Source: a bacterium
Lineage (GTDB): Bacteria; Methylomirabilota; Methylomirabilia; Methylomirabilales; 2-02-FULL-66-22
DNA length: 64,000 nucleotides
Assembly: GCA_029580855.1 (NCBI GenBank)
Contig: JAKPQH010000015.1
Coordinates: 124,001-188,000, forward strand
Reading direction: 5' to 3'
The notes under the pieces are model-generated. The model ran no database searches. It was not told the origin of the DNA and was given only the letters and a program-made list of their open reading frames with translations. The translations under genes and the position numbers were made by a program. This document shows positions 45,536-57,107 of this stretch, piece by piece (the first letter of the stretch is position 1; the number at the start of each line of letters is the position of its first letter).

Positions 45536-46415
45536 GCGCCCCCCGCGTGCGGCGAGCGGACGCCTCGACGCCGCCGAGCAGAATCGCCCGCGCCTGGTCG
45601 TATTGTTCGTCGAGCTCGGCGATCAGTCCGTCGAGCAGATGTGCGGGCAAACCGAGCCGGCGCCAACCCTCTTGATCCAGGGGTGGGACCGCGTCGTCGC
45701 CCCCGGACCCGAGCCCCAGCGCTCGTGCCAGAATATCCGCGGTGTGGATGATGGCGGCCTCGCGCTTTGCAATCTGCGCAAGCTCGGGCCGATGGTGACA
45801 GCCGATCGCCTCGCTCAGCCGGACCGGCAGTTTCCACCGCTCCGCGAGCAATCTGCCGACCTGATCGTGCGTGAACCCCAGCAGGCGGTGCTCGGCCGCG
45901 CGGATCGCGATGTCCTCGTTCCGGGCCGTCTCCAACACCTTGAGGAATTCTTTGGTGGCGAAGCGGAAAAGGACGACCTTTCCCACATCGTGGAGAAGTC
46001 CCGCCACAAACACCTCTTCGCGGTCGTCGTGCTGCGCGTACCGGGCCAACAGCCCCGCCGCCACCGCCACGCCGATCGAGTGCTCCCAGAGGTCGGTCGG
46101 GGAAAACTCCGGCATCTCTTCGCTGACCATGAGATCCACCACCGACGCGGTCAACAGCAGGTTCCGGACGGGATGGAACCCCAGGATCGTGACGGCCTCG
46201 GTTACAGTGGCGATGCGGCGCGGAAACCCATAGAACGGCGAGTTGACCAGCCGGAGCAACCGTGCCGTGAGTGCCTGGTCTTCCAAGATCGTCCGGGCCA
46301 AATCCAAGGCGGAGGTCTTCGGGTTGGTCACCTTCTCGTTGACCCGTACGACCACCGTCGGCAGCGTCGGCAGCGAACTGATCTGCTGGATCAGACTATC
46401 CAGTTTCGTCGCCAT
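45525..46415 (-). CDS. HDOD-domain signalling protein
   Basis: The ATG at 46415 gives 296 residues. The HDOD domain spans about 10-215 (LPTLPTVVVRVNEKVTNP, LARTILEDQALTARLLRLVNSPFYG, EEVFVAGLLHDVGKVVLF). HDOD proteins are HD-fold relatives that usually lack phosphodiesterase activity and often act in motility or cell-cycle signalling, but here the HD pair in LLHDVGK is kept. It is followed by the kinase/regulator pair and preceded by a small protein 2 bases away. Confidence 0.9.
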   Translation of the reverse strand: MATKLDSLIQQISSLPTLPTVVVRVNEKVTNPKTSALDLARTILEDQALTARLLRLVNSPFYGFPRRIATVTEAVTILGFHPVRNLLLTASVVDLMVSEEMPEFSPTDLWEHSIGVAVAAGLLARYAQHDDREEVFVAGLLHDVGKVVLFRFATKEFLKVLETARNEDIAIRAAEHRLLGFTHDQVGRLLAERWKLPVRLSEAIGCHHRPELAQIAKREAAIIHTADILARALGLGSGGDDAVPPLDQEGWRRLGLPAHLLDGLIAELDEQYDQARAILLGGVEASARRTRGAHAS

Positions 46416-46417
46416 AC

Positions 46418-46798
46418 TTATTCCCCTCGTTTCGCGGACCCGCCGCCGGCCGACGCCGCCAGCGCCGCAAATCGCAGCACCAATCGGTGCGTCGCCAGGC
46501 GCATGATGTCGGCCATTACAGGATCCTGCGCTGCCCCGGCCCGACGGAATCGGCGGCCGATTTCCTCGGCTGCTGCCGCCAGGACCTCCGGCGGAACGGT
46601 CACCTCGGCCGCCGCCCCGGGCTCGCTCCCGTCCGCCCGGATGACTTCCGCCTCCCGCACACCCCACGTCTTGAAGATTTCGAGATGCTTGGCAGTGAGA
46701 ATCTCGCCGGCGCGTAAAAGGAGAACCCCGTTCATATTGAAGACCGGCTTACTCAGCTTCAGCCCTGCCGTGAGGGATTCGAGCGCAATCCGTGCCAT
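46418..46798 (-). CDS. Small protein resembling HD-GYP-associated N-terminal domain
   Basis: The 126-residue product has an N-terminal beta-rich part (SLTAGLKLSKPVFNMNGVLL, then GEILTAKHLEIFKTWGV) like the segment found before HD-GYP or HDOD domains in larger proteins. The C-terminus is helical and Ala-rich. It ends 2 bases before the HDOD gene, so the two may represent a split of a fused ancestor. Function unknown; probably a partner of the HDOD protein. Confidence 0.7.
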   Translation of the reverse strand: MARIALESLTAGLKLSKPVFNMNGVLLLRAGEILTAKHLEIFKTWGVREAEVIRADGSEPGAAAEVTVPPEVLAAAAEEIGRRFRRAGAAQDPVMADIMRLATHRLVLRFAALAASAGGGSAKRGE

Positions 46799-46870
46799 AC
46801 GCCACTCCTTCCACCGGCCTCGTCCACGACGCCGAAGGCCCAGGTTGTCCCACCAGACGCATCAGCAGGA

Positions 46871-46897
46871 GTATCGGCTGCAGCAGCGTTCTGCTGA
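46871..46897 (-). promoter_or_regulatory. Possible sigma-28 promoter before the HDOD operon
   Basis: On the minus strand a -10-like GCCGATAC (7 of 8 to consensus) lies 11 bases after TCAGCAGA, a poor -35. It is about 70 bases upstream of the 46798 start codon. It is offered as a candidate only. Confidence 0.33.
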
Positions 46898-46929
46898 ACC
46901 CCTGTGACGTCCTGAGCCGCCGCGACTCC

Positions 46930-48558
<1,629 letters not shown>

Positions 48559-48562
<4 letters not shown>

Positions 48563-49479
48563 ATCCGTCCTTCCGCCGCGGGACGCGCCGCGTTGTGGGC
48601 CGGCAGCCTCCGATAGATCGTGTTGCGCAGGAATGTAAACTGATCGCACACGCCGTGGAGGGACTCCGAGTGGCCGAGGAACAGGTAACCGTCATCCTTT
48701 ACATACTTGGCGAAGCGTGACATCAGGCGGCACTGCGTCGGCCGGTCGAAGTAAATGATGACGTTTCGACAGAAAATACAGTCGAAGACGGTCCGAACCG
48801 GCCACGGTTCCTCCAGAAGGTTAATCCGGCGAAACGTGATAAGCGATTGCATCTCACGTTTGACCTTCACCAAACCGGCCTTGCTTCCTGTTCCCCGCAG
48901 GAAATAGCGCTCGCGGAGCGCTGGGGGGATCTCGCGTACACGTTCCAACGGGTAGATCCCCGCCGCCGCCTGACTCAGGACACTCGTATCGACGTCCGAC
49001 GCCAGAATGCGGACATCCCACGCGGGCATCCGCCCAAGCGCCTCGCAGAGCGTCAGCGCGATCGTGTATGGCTCCTCACCGGTAGAGCAGCCTGCACTCC
49101 AGATCCGAATCTTGCGTTCGCCCGTCTGCACCGCTCGGGTCTTGAGCGCCGGCACCAACTCGCGCTCCAGGAAATCGAAATGGACGCGCTCCCGATAGAA
49201 GTCCGTCTTGTTCGTCGTCATGGCGTTGACGAAGTTCTCCAACTCCGCCGTCCCGTCGGGCCCCGTCAGGTAGTCGTAATACATCCGCAGCGATGGCAGG
49301 CCCAGCGCGCGGAGCCGTTTCCCCAGCCGAGATGCGACAAGGCTCCGTTTGTGTTCGCTCAGCGCGATCCCCACCTGTTTCTTGACCAGGCTCTGAATGA
49401 GCGAGAACTCTTCGTCAGAGATCGCGTTGCCCCCGACAAGCGGCATTATGGCCATGTCGTCATGTACATACACGGTCAA
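48559..49479 (-). CDS. cheR: Chemoreceptor methyltransferase CheR
   Basis: CheR methylates MCP glutamates using S-adenosylmethionine. The 306-residue protein has the N-terminal all-helical domain (ending MTTNKTDFYRE) and the catalytic domain (IWSAGCSTGEEPYTIA, FCRNVIIYFD). Both domains and the beta-subdomain insert that docks on receptor tails appear present. It lies 71 bases downstream of mcp1, across a hairpin. Confidence 0.96.
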
Positions 49480-49510
49480 CCCGGGCTCCGCTGGTGTGGG
49501 GATCCCGTGG

Positions 49511-49536
49511 GCCTGGCCGTCCGCGGCCGGCCAGGC
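49511..49536 (-). terminator. Hairpin between mcp1 and cheR
   Basis: A 9-base-pair perfect stem (GCCTGGCCG/CGGCCAGGC) with an 8-base loop lies 15 bases past the mcp1 stop. No T-tract follows. It could reduce cheR-cheD-cheB expression relative to the receptor. Confidence 0.55.
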
Positions 49537-49550
49537 ACACGACCTGCACT

Positions 49551-51254
49551 CTAGAACTCCTCGAACCCTCCACCTATACCGGTCGCCACCCGTACCGAGA
49601 CCGGTGCAGGCTTTGTCTTGGCCTTAGGCTTCAACGGGATCACATTCTTTGCCGTATCGCGCGGCTCGACAGACGCCGGGCTCTCGCTTGACCCTGCGGC
49701 CAGCTTGAATTGGGCCACCTGTGCCGACAATTCCTCGGCCTGGGCCGCCAGCGCCTGGGCTGTCGAGGACAGTTCTTCAGTCTGCGCCGCGTTCTGTTGC
49801 GTCACGGTATCCATCTGCGTGACGGCTTTGTTGACCTGCTCGATCCCCTGCGACTGTTCTTGCGACGCCGCGGTGATCTCCGCGATCAGGTCTGCCACCT
49901 TCTTGACCTGCGCCATGATCTCGGTCAGAGTAGTCCCTGCCTTGAGGACCAGCCCGGAACCGTCCTCCACCTTGGTCACGCTATCCGTGATGAGCGTCTT
50001 GATCTCCTTGGACGCAGCCGCCGAGCGCTGGGCCAGGCCGCGGACCTCGCTGGCTACCACTGCAAAACCACGACCCTGCTCGCCGGCCCGGGCGGCCTCG
50101 ACGGCGGCATTCAAGGCCAGTAGGTTGGTCTGGAAGGCGATCTCGTCGATAGTCGTGATAATGGCGGCGATCTGCCTGCTGGAGGTGGTGATCGCCCCCA
50201 TGGCGGCCACCGCCGCTTTCACCACGGTTCCGCCCTGCTCCGCCGCATCCCGCGCTCCCGCCGCCATTTGGTTCGCCTGGCGGGCGTTGTCGGCGTTCTG
50301 CCGCACCGTCGAAGTCATCTGCTCCAGGGATGCCGCTGTTTCTTCGAGCGAAGACGCCTGCTCCTGGGCACCGCTGCTGAGTTGTGTCGAGCCCGCGGCC
50401 ACCTGTTGTGCCGCGACAGCGGTCTGGTGCGCTGCGTGCCTGACCTGCGCCATGGTGGACTCGAAGCGCTCCATCATGGCATTCAGCGCCCGCCCCATTT
50501 CGCCCAGTTCGTCGCGCGCGTCCAGGTGCACGCGCACCCGCAGGTCCCCTGTAGCCGCCTGCTGTGTTCGCTCCACCACCTGGGCGAGGGCCCGAGTGAT
50601 CTGGCCGGCGATCTTCATCCCCAGCAGCGCGCCGCCCACCGAAATGGCGGCCAGAAGAATTGCAGTCCACCACGTCGTCCGGGTCGCGGAATTCTGGATC
50701 TCGTCCGCAAAGAGGTTTGCGTTTTTCAGACGCGCCTCAGTGAGTGTGTTCAGCACACCGCGCGCCTTTTCGAACTTCGCTGTCCCGTCGCTCAAGGAGA
50801 GATCGATGGCGTCCTTGCGCGCCTCCGCCAGGTCCTTGGCCAGGAGCTGGATCACCTCTTTCGACAGCGACTCCCACTCCCGGAAGGCCGTCTCAAACTC
50901 ACCCCAGAGCTTCTTTTCCGTGCCGCTTGCGGAAACGGCCTTGTACTTCCCCCAGCGGTCCTTTGCCTGCTGGATATTCTCCGTATGGTCCTTGCGCATG
51001 GCGGCGGCATCCTCAGAGGCCTGCCGAACGAACATCAGGCTGCGCTCTGCCACCAGCGCCTGCTGCATGTCCCGGTCCGCTTCGACCAGGTAATCGACGG
51101 CGGGCAGATGCTCCCGGCTCGCCGTTTGGAACGCCCCGGCGGCCCACCGGAAGTTCGACAGATTCCAGAGCCCGGCGCCCGCCGCGAACAGCACCACCAT
51201 GACGAACGCGCCGACGAGCTTCGTCCGGATCTTCAGGTTCATGAACCTCTGCAT
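49551..51254 (-). CDS. Methyl-accepting chemotaxis protein (MCP1) with CheR-docking tail
   Basis: The 567-residue receptor has membrane helices at about 9-28 and 180-200. A four-helix-bundle-type periplasmic sensor lies between (about 30-178), then HAMP (about 202-255, [18 protein letters not shown]), then the signalling domain with the trigger hairpin ([21 protein letters not shown]). It ends in GFEEF, which fits the x-aromatic-x-x-aromatic pentapeptide that tethers CheR/CheB. The start at 51254 is the ATG before the first helix; an upstream start at 51284 adds ten unconserved residues. The signalling half is a close paralogue of MCP2. Confidence 0.95.
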   Translation of the reverse strand: MQRFMNLKIRTKLVGAFVMVVLFAAGAGLWNLSNFRWAAGAFQTASREHLPAVDYLVEADRDMQQALVAERSLMFVRQASEDAAAMRKDHTENIQQAKDRWGKYKAVSASGTEKKLWGEFETAFREWESLSKEVIQLLAKDLAEARKDAIDLSLSDGTAKFEKARGVLNTLTEARLKNANLFADEIQNSATRTTWWTAILLAAISVGGALLGMKIAGQITRALAQVVERTQQAATGDLRVRVHLDARDELGEMGRALNAMMERFESTMAQVRHAAHQTAVAAQQVAAGSTQLSSGAQEQASSLEETAASLEQMTSTVRQNADNARQANQMAAGARDAAEQGGTVVKAAVAAMGAITTSSRQIAAIITTIDEIAFQTNLLALNAAVEAARAGEQGRGFAVVASEVRGLAQRSAAASKEIKTLITDSVTKVEDGSGLVLKAGTTLTEIMAQVKKVADLIAEITAASQEQSQGIEQVNKAVTQMDTVTQQNAAQTEELSSTAQALAAQAEELSAQVAQFKLAAGSSESPASVEPRDTAKNVIPLKPKAKTKPAPVSVRVATGIGGGFEEF

Positions 51255-51333
51255 CGCTTCGCCCTGCCTTTCCGCATCGCGCACGGGTCCGGGCAGCGTT
51301 CCGCCTCGAACGCCGCCCGCCGCGCCGCGGCCG

Positions 51334-51903
51334 TCACTTTTTCGCGGACTTCTCCAGCGTCGTCAAATTGACGCCGACAACCAGCACACCGATGGACTTC
51401 CCGCCCGACACGACGGGCACGCCGATCTGGATCTGATGGGACTGGCTGCTCTCGTCAAACTCCGGTTGCCCTTGCCATACCTTGCCGCCGAACGGCACGT
51501 CGAACTTCGCCGCCCCCTTGTGGATATAGCTCGTCGTTTTCTCGATGAAGGCCACCTTCTCGCCCTGGGCGGCGCTGAGGAACGCCTCGGAGTACGTGTC
51601 GCCGGAGGCGTCGGCCTTGGCCTTCAGAAACTTCCCGGCGTCGCAAGTCTGGAAACCCTTCACGAGGTCGTCGCTCCGGCGGACACTCTTCCATTTGGCG
51701 TTGTCCATCCCCGCGATCGGCCCCTTGGCGTTCTGCGCCTCGACGGCCTTGACCACCGTGGGATTGGCGGCCCAGCCCTTCACCACCTCGACGTGCTTGT
51801 CGAGCTCTTTCTGGACGGCCGGTGTGATCTCGAACGCCGCCCACGCCAACGTCGCCATCGCCGCCGCTGCGACCACACCAACCACAATCCATCCGCGCTT
51901 CAT
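51334..51903 (-). CDS. Secreted single-Cache-domain protein
   Basis: The 189-residue product has a signal peptide (about 1-22, [15 protein letters not shown]) and no further membrane segment. The remainder looks like a PDC/Cache ligand-binding domain (long N-terminal helix, then [20 protein letters not shown]). Cache domains are normally the outer part of receptors; here it is free in the periplasm. Placed between mcp1 and cheW, it may be a soluble ligand sensor that docks on one of the two MCPs. Partner unproven. Confidence 0.8.
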   Translation of the reverse strand: MKRGWIVVGVVAAAAMATLAWAAFEITPAVQKELDKHVEVVKGWAANPTVVKAVEAQNAKGPIAGMDNAKWKSVRRSDDLVKGFQTCDAGKFLKAKADASGDTYSEAFLSAAQGEKVAFIEKTTSYIHKGAAKFDVPFGGKVWQGQPEFDESSQSHQIQIGVPVVSGGKSIGVLVVGVNLTTLEKSAKK

Positions 51904-51998
51904 CGCTGCCCTCCTTTGGTGGCTGCGCCACCGTGCGTGTGAAGATCGCCTCGCGCCTCCGCCATCGACGGTCCACCCGTCTGGAGTCCCGCTGCGAC

Positions 51999-52520
51999 CT
52001 AGTTATTCAGTGCCGACTCCACTGCCGCTTGCGCGGCAGCGGCGGTCTCGCCCGCGGTCAGCACCTTGTCGATATCCAGGAGAATGACCAGCTTCTCGCC
52101 CTGCTCGCCCGTCGGGGCAAGGCCGGTGAGACAGGCCGTGTCGATCTGACCGTGAAGGTCGGGGGTCGGCTGGATGGCGTTCCCCTGGACCGTGAGGACA
52201 TCCGAAACCGCATCCACGATGAATCCGAGCGTCTTCCCGGCAACCTGCACGACGACAATGACCGTAAACGGCGTGTATTCCATCTCGGGCAGGTTGAACT
52301 TTTTGCGCAGGTCCACGATGGGGACGATGGTCCCTCGGAGATTCAAGACTCCTTTCACGTAGGGCGGTGCGTTCGGCAGCGGGGTGACCTGACTGAACCC
52401 TTTGATCTCCTGGATCTTCAAGATCTCCACCCCGTACTCCTCCTGGCCGAGGGCGAACGTGAGGAACTGGTGAGTTTCTGATACCACAGGCTGACGCTTC
52501 GCTTGTGTCTGCTCGCTCAT
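51999..52520 (-). CDS. cheW: Chemotaxis coupling protein CheW
   Basis: CheW links receptors to CheA. The ATG at 52520 gives 173 residues; the upstream extension is Arg-rich and unlikely. The SH3-like pair of beta-barrels is clear (FLTFALGQEEYGVEILKIQE, NLRGTIVPIVDLRKKFNLP). It lies between mcp2 and the Cache gene. Confidence 0.95.
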   Translation of the reverse strand: MSEQTQAKRQPVVSETHQFLTFALGQEEYGVEILKIQEIKGFSQVTPLPNAPPYVKGVLNLRGTIVPIVDLRKKFNLPEMEYTPFTVIVVVQVAGKTLGFIVDAVSDVLTVQGNAIQPTPDLHGQIDTACLTGLAPTGEQGEKLVILLDIDKVLTAGETAAAAQAAVESALNN

Positions 52521-52605
52521 CGAGCGCTCTCCTTTCCGAGCGACCAACATTCCGCGATCGGCAACCAGGCTGCTTCGCACTGGGCCAAGCGCCGGACCGC
52601 GCCTG

Positions 52606-54318
52606 CTACGGGTTAGAACTCCTCAACCCCCCCACGCCATCGGTGCCCGTCGCGGCCGGGACGGCTTTCGGGGCAGACACCGGTTTCTTGGGCTTCTCTT
52701 TCGCCGCCAGGGGGATGACTTTCGCGGCGGGCGGCACCGGCCGAACCGCGGGCTGCACTCCGCCGGCGGCGCCGTGCAGTTTAAACTGCCCCACCTGGGC
52801 GGTGAGCTCCTCGGCTTGGGCGGCCAGGCTCTGGGCGGTCGAGGAGAGCTCCTCGGTCTGGGCGGCGTTCTGCTGGGTCACGGTGTCCATCTGGGTGACG
52901 GCCCTGTTCACCTGCTCGATCCCCTGGGACTGCTCGGCGGAGGCCGCGCTGATCTCGGCGATAAGGTCGGCCACTTTCTTCACATCCGCGACGATGGCGG
53001 TGAGGGTGGTTCCGGCCTGGGTGACCAGCTTAGCGCCGCCTTCGACTTTGGTGACAGAGTCGGTGATCAGGGCCTTGATCTCCTTGGAGGCGCTGGCGCT
53101 CCGCTGGGCGAGGGCCCGGACCTCGGATGCCACGACCGCGAAGCCCCGGCCCTGCTCCCCAGCCCGGGCGGCCTCCACGGCGGCGTTGAGCGCCAGGAGG
53201 TTCGTCTGGAAGGCGATCTCGTCGATGGTGGTGATGATGGCCTGGATCTGCTTGCTCGAGGCGGTGATGGCCTCCATGGCGGCCACGGCCTCGGTCACGA
53301 CGGTGCCCCCCTGTTCGGCGGCGGTCTTCGCCCCGGCGGCCATCTGGTTCGCTTGTTTGGCGTTATCGGCGTTCTGCTTGACCGTGGAGGTCATCTCCTC
53401 CAGGGAGGCGGCCGTTTCCTCCAAGGACGAGGCTTGCTCCTGGGCCCCCGAGGAAAGCTGCTCGCTCCCGGCCGCAAGCTGCCGGGTGGCGCTGGCCGTG
53501 TGGGTGGCCGCCCGGGCCACCTCCCGCATGCTCGTCTCAAACTTCTCCAGCATGGCGTTCAAGGCCTGACCCATCTGGCCGAGTTCGTCCCGGGTGTCGA
53601 GCTCGACGCGGACCGTGAGGTCGCCCGTGGCGGCCTGTGCAGCTTGGGTCACCACGTGGGCGAGTGCGCTCACGATGAGGCGAGCGAGGAAGTACCCCAG
53701 GGCAAGCGCGAGCAGGATCCCCAGGCCGATGATGACCACCATCAGCACACGAGCGCTGCTCTCCGCCGCCTTCGCCTCCTCGACGGCCAGCTGGCTGGTT
53801 TTCGCAAAACTGCCCATGATCTCGTTCGCGGCCGCTGTAGCGATGCGGACATCCTCGGCCCCCTTTCCGGCGGCATAGCCGAACGCCTCGGCCTTCTTGC
53901 CCTGGTTGCTCAGTGGGAGCAATTGATCGTTCACCGTCCGCATGTAATTCGCGAACGCGGACTTGAACGTTGTCACGGCCTCCCGCTCTTCCTTGCTGAG
54001 CCCGGCCTTGTCGAGTTTGCCCATCTCCGTCTCGATGGCCGCCGCGGCCGTCGTGATTGCGGCGGCCTGCTTCTCCATGGCCTCCTTCTCTGAAAGCTGT
54101 ATGTGATGCAGGATGGACGCCCGGATGACCATGAGTTGCTGCCGCGCCTCGGCGACATACATCGAGGGAAGGAAGTCGTGGTAGATTGCGTGCGTGTGCT
54201 CGGACATGATCATCGTGTTACGCAAGCCCACGACCCCGACGCCGACTAGCAGCACCGTGAGGACGCCAAACCCAAACATCAGCCGTGCCATCATCTTCAG
54301 ATTTTTGAACCAGCGCAT
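52606..54318 (-). CDS. Methyl-accepting chemotaxis protein (MCP2), C-terminus frame-altered
   Basis: The 570-residue receptor has helices at about 11-32 and 188-210, a 4HB-type periplasmic sensor, HAMP ([17 protein letters not shown]) and a full signalling domain. The ATG at 54318 follows AAGGAG. The protein ends GGLRSSNP. Adding one G to the G7 run (minus strand) at 52627-52633 would give GGVEEF and a stop, matching the GGFEEF end of MCP1. So the docking pentapeptide has been lost by a one-base change, or the base count is wrong. Codons in the signalling part are more G/C-biased than in MCP1. Confidence 0.93.
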   Translation of the reverse strand: MRWFKNLKMMARLMFGFGVLTVLLVGVGVVGLRNTMIMSEHTHAIYHDFLPSMYVAEARQQLMVIRASILHHIQLSEKEAMEKQAAAITTAAAAIETEMGKLDKAGLSKEEREAVTTFKSAFANYMRTVNDQLLPLSNQGKKAEAFGYAAGKGAEDVRIATAAANEIMGSFAKTSQLAVEEAKAAESSARVLMVVIIGLGILLALALGYFLARLIVSALAHVVTQAAQAATGDLTVRVELDTRDELGQMGQALNAMLEKFETSMREVARAATHTASATRQLAAGSEQLSSGAQEQASSLEETAASLEEMTSTVKQNADNAKQANQMAAGAKTAAEQGGTVVTEAVAAMEAITASSKQIQAIITTIDEIAFQTNLLALNAAVEAARAGEQGRGFAVVASEVRALAQRSASASKEIKALITDSVTKVEGGAKLVTQAGTTLTAIVADVKKVADLIAEISAASAEQSQGIEQVNRAVTQMDTVTQQNAAQTEELSSTAQSLAAQAEELTAQVGQFKLHGAAGGVQPAVRPVPPAAKVIPLAAKEKPKKPVSAPKAVPAATGTDGVGGLRSSNP

Positions 54319-54343
54319 CGCCCGCTCCTTCTTTTTTGTGACG

Positions 54344-54360
54344 TGCAATCGGATCGCCGT
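54344..54360 (-). promoter_or_regulatory. Weak sigma-54-like site before mcp2
   Basis: On the minus strand: CGGCGA-N6-TTGCA with GG-N10-GC spacing. The -12 element is good but the -24 hexamer matches only GGC. The predicted start would leave a leader of about 15 bases before the mcp2 ATG, which is tight. Confidence 0.3.
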
Positions 54361-54416
54361 CAGAACAATCACCATCACGGCCCATCCGGCCACCGATCTG
54401 ACTACGCGTTTTCGGT

Positions 54417-54742
54417 TCACCAACGAACGCATGTCAGTTGCCAGGTGCTGCACGGCACGGCGCCAGGCGCCTTGGGGAAGACGTCGGGCCCCTCTTTCTC
54501 CTTGACCGCGGGGGAGACATCGCACAACTGGCATATCATCTGCTTCCGGACCGCCGTGCCCCGGCGCGCGCCGTTGCAGAACGTTCCGGGCGCCACCCAG
54601 CAAATCCGTCCAGCGTCGGTGCTGGCGTTGACACCGTCGAGGGATCGCGCGAAGGCTGCCGGGCGGATTCCCATCTCGCCGACCCGTGCGCCCCCGGCTC
54701 CCGACCGCACCGCGCGAGCTGCCAACAGTTTTGCTGCTGCAC
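54417..54742 (-). pseudogene. Broken two-CW-type cysteine-rich protein gene
   Basis: Two frames on the minus strand together read as one small protein. From the GTG at 54742 (after GGGAGG) the first frame gives [16 protein letters not shown]. The second frame continues [21 protein letters not shown], then [19 protein letters not shown] and [17 protein letters not shown]. This is the pattern of the CW-E...CGREPGG...ELGVCPAA family often found beside MCPs and kinases. Joining them needs one extra base in the C5 run at 54691-54695 (plus strand). One expected Cys reads Arg (GIRPAA), which argues for real decay. It fills most of the 469-base gap between cheA and mcp2. Confidence 0.65.
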
Positions 54743-54787
54743 GACCGCCTCCCGGCGATACGTTGCCCCGCGCGTGCCGCCCGGTCC

Positions 54788-56668
54788 TTACGCCGCCCGC
54801 ACGAAACGCGGGGGCGATGCCATGTTTACCAACCCCGGGACGTCCAGGATCAGCGCAACCCGCCCGTCGCCCATGATCGTCGCACCGGACACTCCCTCGA
54901 CCCGCTGGTAATTTGTTTCCAGACTCTTGATCACTACCTGGTGCTGCCCCACCAACTCGTCCACGAGGAGCGCCACGTGCTCCCGACCGTTTTCCACCAG
55001 GACCAGCAGGCTTTCGGTGGGGTCAAGGACGCGCGGCACGATGCCCAACACCTCGTGCAGGCGCACAACCGGCAGAACCCGGCCCCGCACACTCACGACC
55101 TCCCCTTCACCGACGATGGATTGGATCTGCCCTGCCTTGGGTCGGATCGATTCCGTGATGTTGACCAGGGGGATGATGTACGTTTCGTCGCCCACCAGGA
55201 CCGACAGCCCATCCAGGATGGCCAGGGTGAGGGGAAGCTTGATCGTGAATGTCGTTCCCTGGCCCGGCGTGGAGGCGATGGCGACTTGACCGCCTAGACA
55301 CAGGATGTTGCGCTGGACCACGTCCATACCCACGCCACGCCCCGAGACGTCGGTGACGCGCTCCGCCGTTGAGAACCCCGGCCGGAAGATCAGCGCGTAC
55401 AACTGTTCGTCGGTCAGAACGTCCCCCTCCTTCACCAGACCGTTCTCCAGCGCCTTGCGCCGGATGCGTACGGCGTCCAGGCCGCACCCGTCGTCGCGCA
55501 CCTCGATGAAGATGCACCCGCCTTGGTGGAAGGCATGCAGCCCCACGACGCCCTGCGCGGGCTTTCCCGCCGCCGTCCGCACGTCGGGGGCTTCAACGCC
55601 GTGATCGACACAGTTGCGGACGAGGTGCGTCAGCGGATCGCCGATCCGGTCGATGACCGTCTTGTCCAGCTCCGTTTCCTCTCCCGTCACGTCAAGGCGG
55701 ATCTGCTTGCCAAGTGTCCGCGCGAGGTCCCGAACCAGGCGATGGAAGCGGCTGAACACCGTCTTGATCGGCTGCATACGCACGGCCATAACCCGTTCCT
55801 GCAAATCACGCGTATGGCGTTCCATCGCCTCCACCGCCTCGTGTAGGCGCGGCAGTTGGTCTGTGGTGAACCGGGACACGATCTGCGCGAGCATGGATTG
55901 CGTGATGACCATTTCGCCCACCAGATTCACCAAGTTGTCTACCTTCGCGGTATGCACGCGGATGCTGGCCGTGTCGCCCTTGGGCGCTGCTGCGGCCTGG
56001 ATTTCAAGCGCATGTGCGACCTGCTCCGCGGTGACGACCTTCTCTTCCACGAGAATCTCGCCGACGCGCTTCTGCTTCTGGACGGCCGCGTCGATCGCCG
56101 CCTGCGGCACGCCTGCCTGCGCGACCAGGATTTCGCCCAGTTTGGGCCGCGGATACCCACCCCCGTCACCGGTCTCCGCCGATGAGACAGGCGGAAGATC
56201 ACGCACGGGCGCCGCGGCCGGCGCAGCGAACGGAACAGCCGTAGCAGATTCCGGCGCCTTCCCCTCCGGCCGCACCGGGCGATCGCCGCCCGTGACATGG
56301 GCGCGAAGCTCGCCGATCAGTGCCGTGGCGTCCGGCGACGCATCCACGGGCTGGTCCAGCGTCTTGAGCTTCAGCTTCAGCATGTCGAGCGAGCGTAGCA
56401 GGAGGTCCATGCCTGCTTGTGCCACGCGCAACCGCCCCTTTCGCATGCGGTCCAGCACTTCCTCGAGGCTGTGCGTGAACTGCGCCACATCGGTGAAGCC
56501 CAACATGGCGCTGTTACCCTTGATGGTGTGGGCGGCTCGGAAGATGCGATTCAGCACCTCCGGATCGTCCGGCGTCTGTTCTAATTCCAGGAGACCGCGC
56601 TCGAAGCTCTCCACCAGCTCGGCCGACTCCTCCAGGAACCCCGGAATCAGATCGAGATCTTCGTCCAT
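54788..56668 (-). CDS. cheA: Chemotaxis histidine kinase CheA
   Basis: The 626-residue kinase has a P1 Hpt domain with H47 ([15 protein letters not shown]) and a Pro/Ala linker. In place of a typical P2 there is a repeated segment ([39 protein letters not shown]) like that seen at the N-termini of type II secretion/pilus ATPases. P3 dimerisation, P4 ATPase ([32 protein letters not shown]) and P5 CheW-like domains follow. It lies 7 bases after the second cheY. It has no fused receiver. Confidence 0.96.
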   Translation of the reverse strand: MDEDLDLIPGFLEESAELVESFERGLLELEQTPDDPEVLNRIFRAAHTIKGNSAMLGFTDVAQFTHSLEEVLDRMRKGRLRVAQAGMDLLLRSLDMLKLKLKTLDQPVDASPDATALIGELRAHVTGGDRPVRPEGKAPESATAVPFAAPAAAPVRDLPPVSSAETGDGGGYPRPKLGEILVAQAGVPQAAIDAAVQKQKRVGEILVEEKVVTAEQVAHALEIQAAAAPKGDTASIRVHTAKVDNLVNLVGEMVITQSMLAQIVSRFTTDQLPRLHEAVEAMERHTRDLQERVMAVRMQPIKTVFSRFHRLVRDLARTLGKQIRLDVTGEETELDKTVIDRIGDPLTHLVRNCVDHGVEAPDVRTAAGKPAQGVVGLHAFHQGGCIFIEVRDDGCGLDAVRIRRKALENGLVKEGDVLTDEQLYALIFRPGFSTAERVTDVSGRGVGMDVVQRNILCLGGQVAIASTPGQGTTFTIKLPLTLAILDGLSVLVGDETYIIPLVNITESIRPKAGQIQSIVGEGEVVSVRGRVLPVVRLHEVLGIVPRVLDPTESLLVLVENGREHVALLVDELVGQHQVVIKSLETNYQRVEGVSGATIMGDGRVALILDVPGLVNMASPPRFVRAA

Positions 56669-56675
56669 GGCGTCG

Positions 56676-57107
56676 TCAGGCCCCGTGACCGTGAGAGGTT
56701 GGCAGTGTCTGCGCCCGGCTCGCGGTTCGTCGGATGACCATGCCGATCGTCTCGCACAACTGAGCCGGATCGAACGGCTTGACGATCCAGCCCGTCGCGC
56801 CCGCCGCCTTTCCGGCCGCCTTCATGTCCGTCTCGCCCTCGGTGGTCAACGCGAGGATCGGCGTACGAGCGAGCCCGCCGTGCTGGCGGACGGCGCGAAT
56901 TAACGCCAGCCCGTCCATGCGTGGCATGTTGATGTCGGTAAGAATGAGGTGGACCGTGGTATCCTGAAGCTGACGCAGGGCGTCGATTCCGTCCGTCGCC
57001 GATACGACGCGGTATCCGCCGGCCAGCAACGCCCGCCGGATCATCCCGCGCATTGTCGGGGAGTCGTCAACCACCAAGACCGCGCACGACTGTTCGCTGC
57101 TCGTCAT
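56676..57107 (-). CDS. CheY-type response regulator beside cheA
   Basis: The 143-residue receiver has D58 (LILTDINMPRMDG), the conserved Thr (ALTTEGE) and Lys (WIVKPFDP), with a 20-residue C-terminal tail beyond the fold. It overlaps the upstream helix-turn-helix gene by 4 bases and precedes cheA by 7, so it is the most direct CheA target. It may act as motor CheY or as a phosphate sink for the cheY at 10625-10990. Confidence 0.9.
   Translation of the reverse strand: MTSSEQSCAVLVVDDSPTMRGMIRRALLAGGYRVVSATDGIDALRQLQDTTVHLILTDINMPRMDGLALIRAVRQHGGLARTPILALTTEGETDMKAAGKAAGATGWIVKPFDPAQLCETIGMVIRRTASRAQTLPTSHGHGA

Noticed and set aside
51918-51932. Small hairpin GGTGGC/GCCACC before the Cache gene
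   Set aside because: Six pairs only; too short to argue for a regulatory role.
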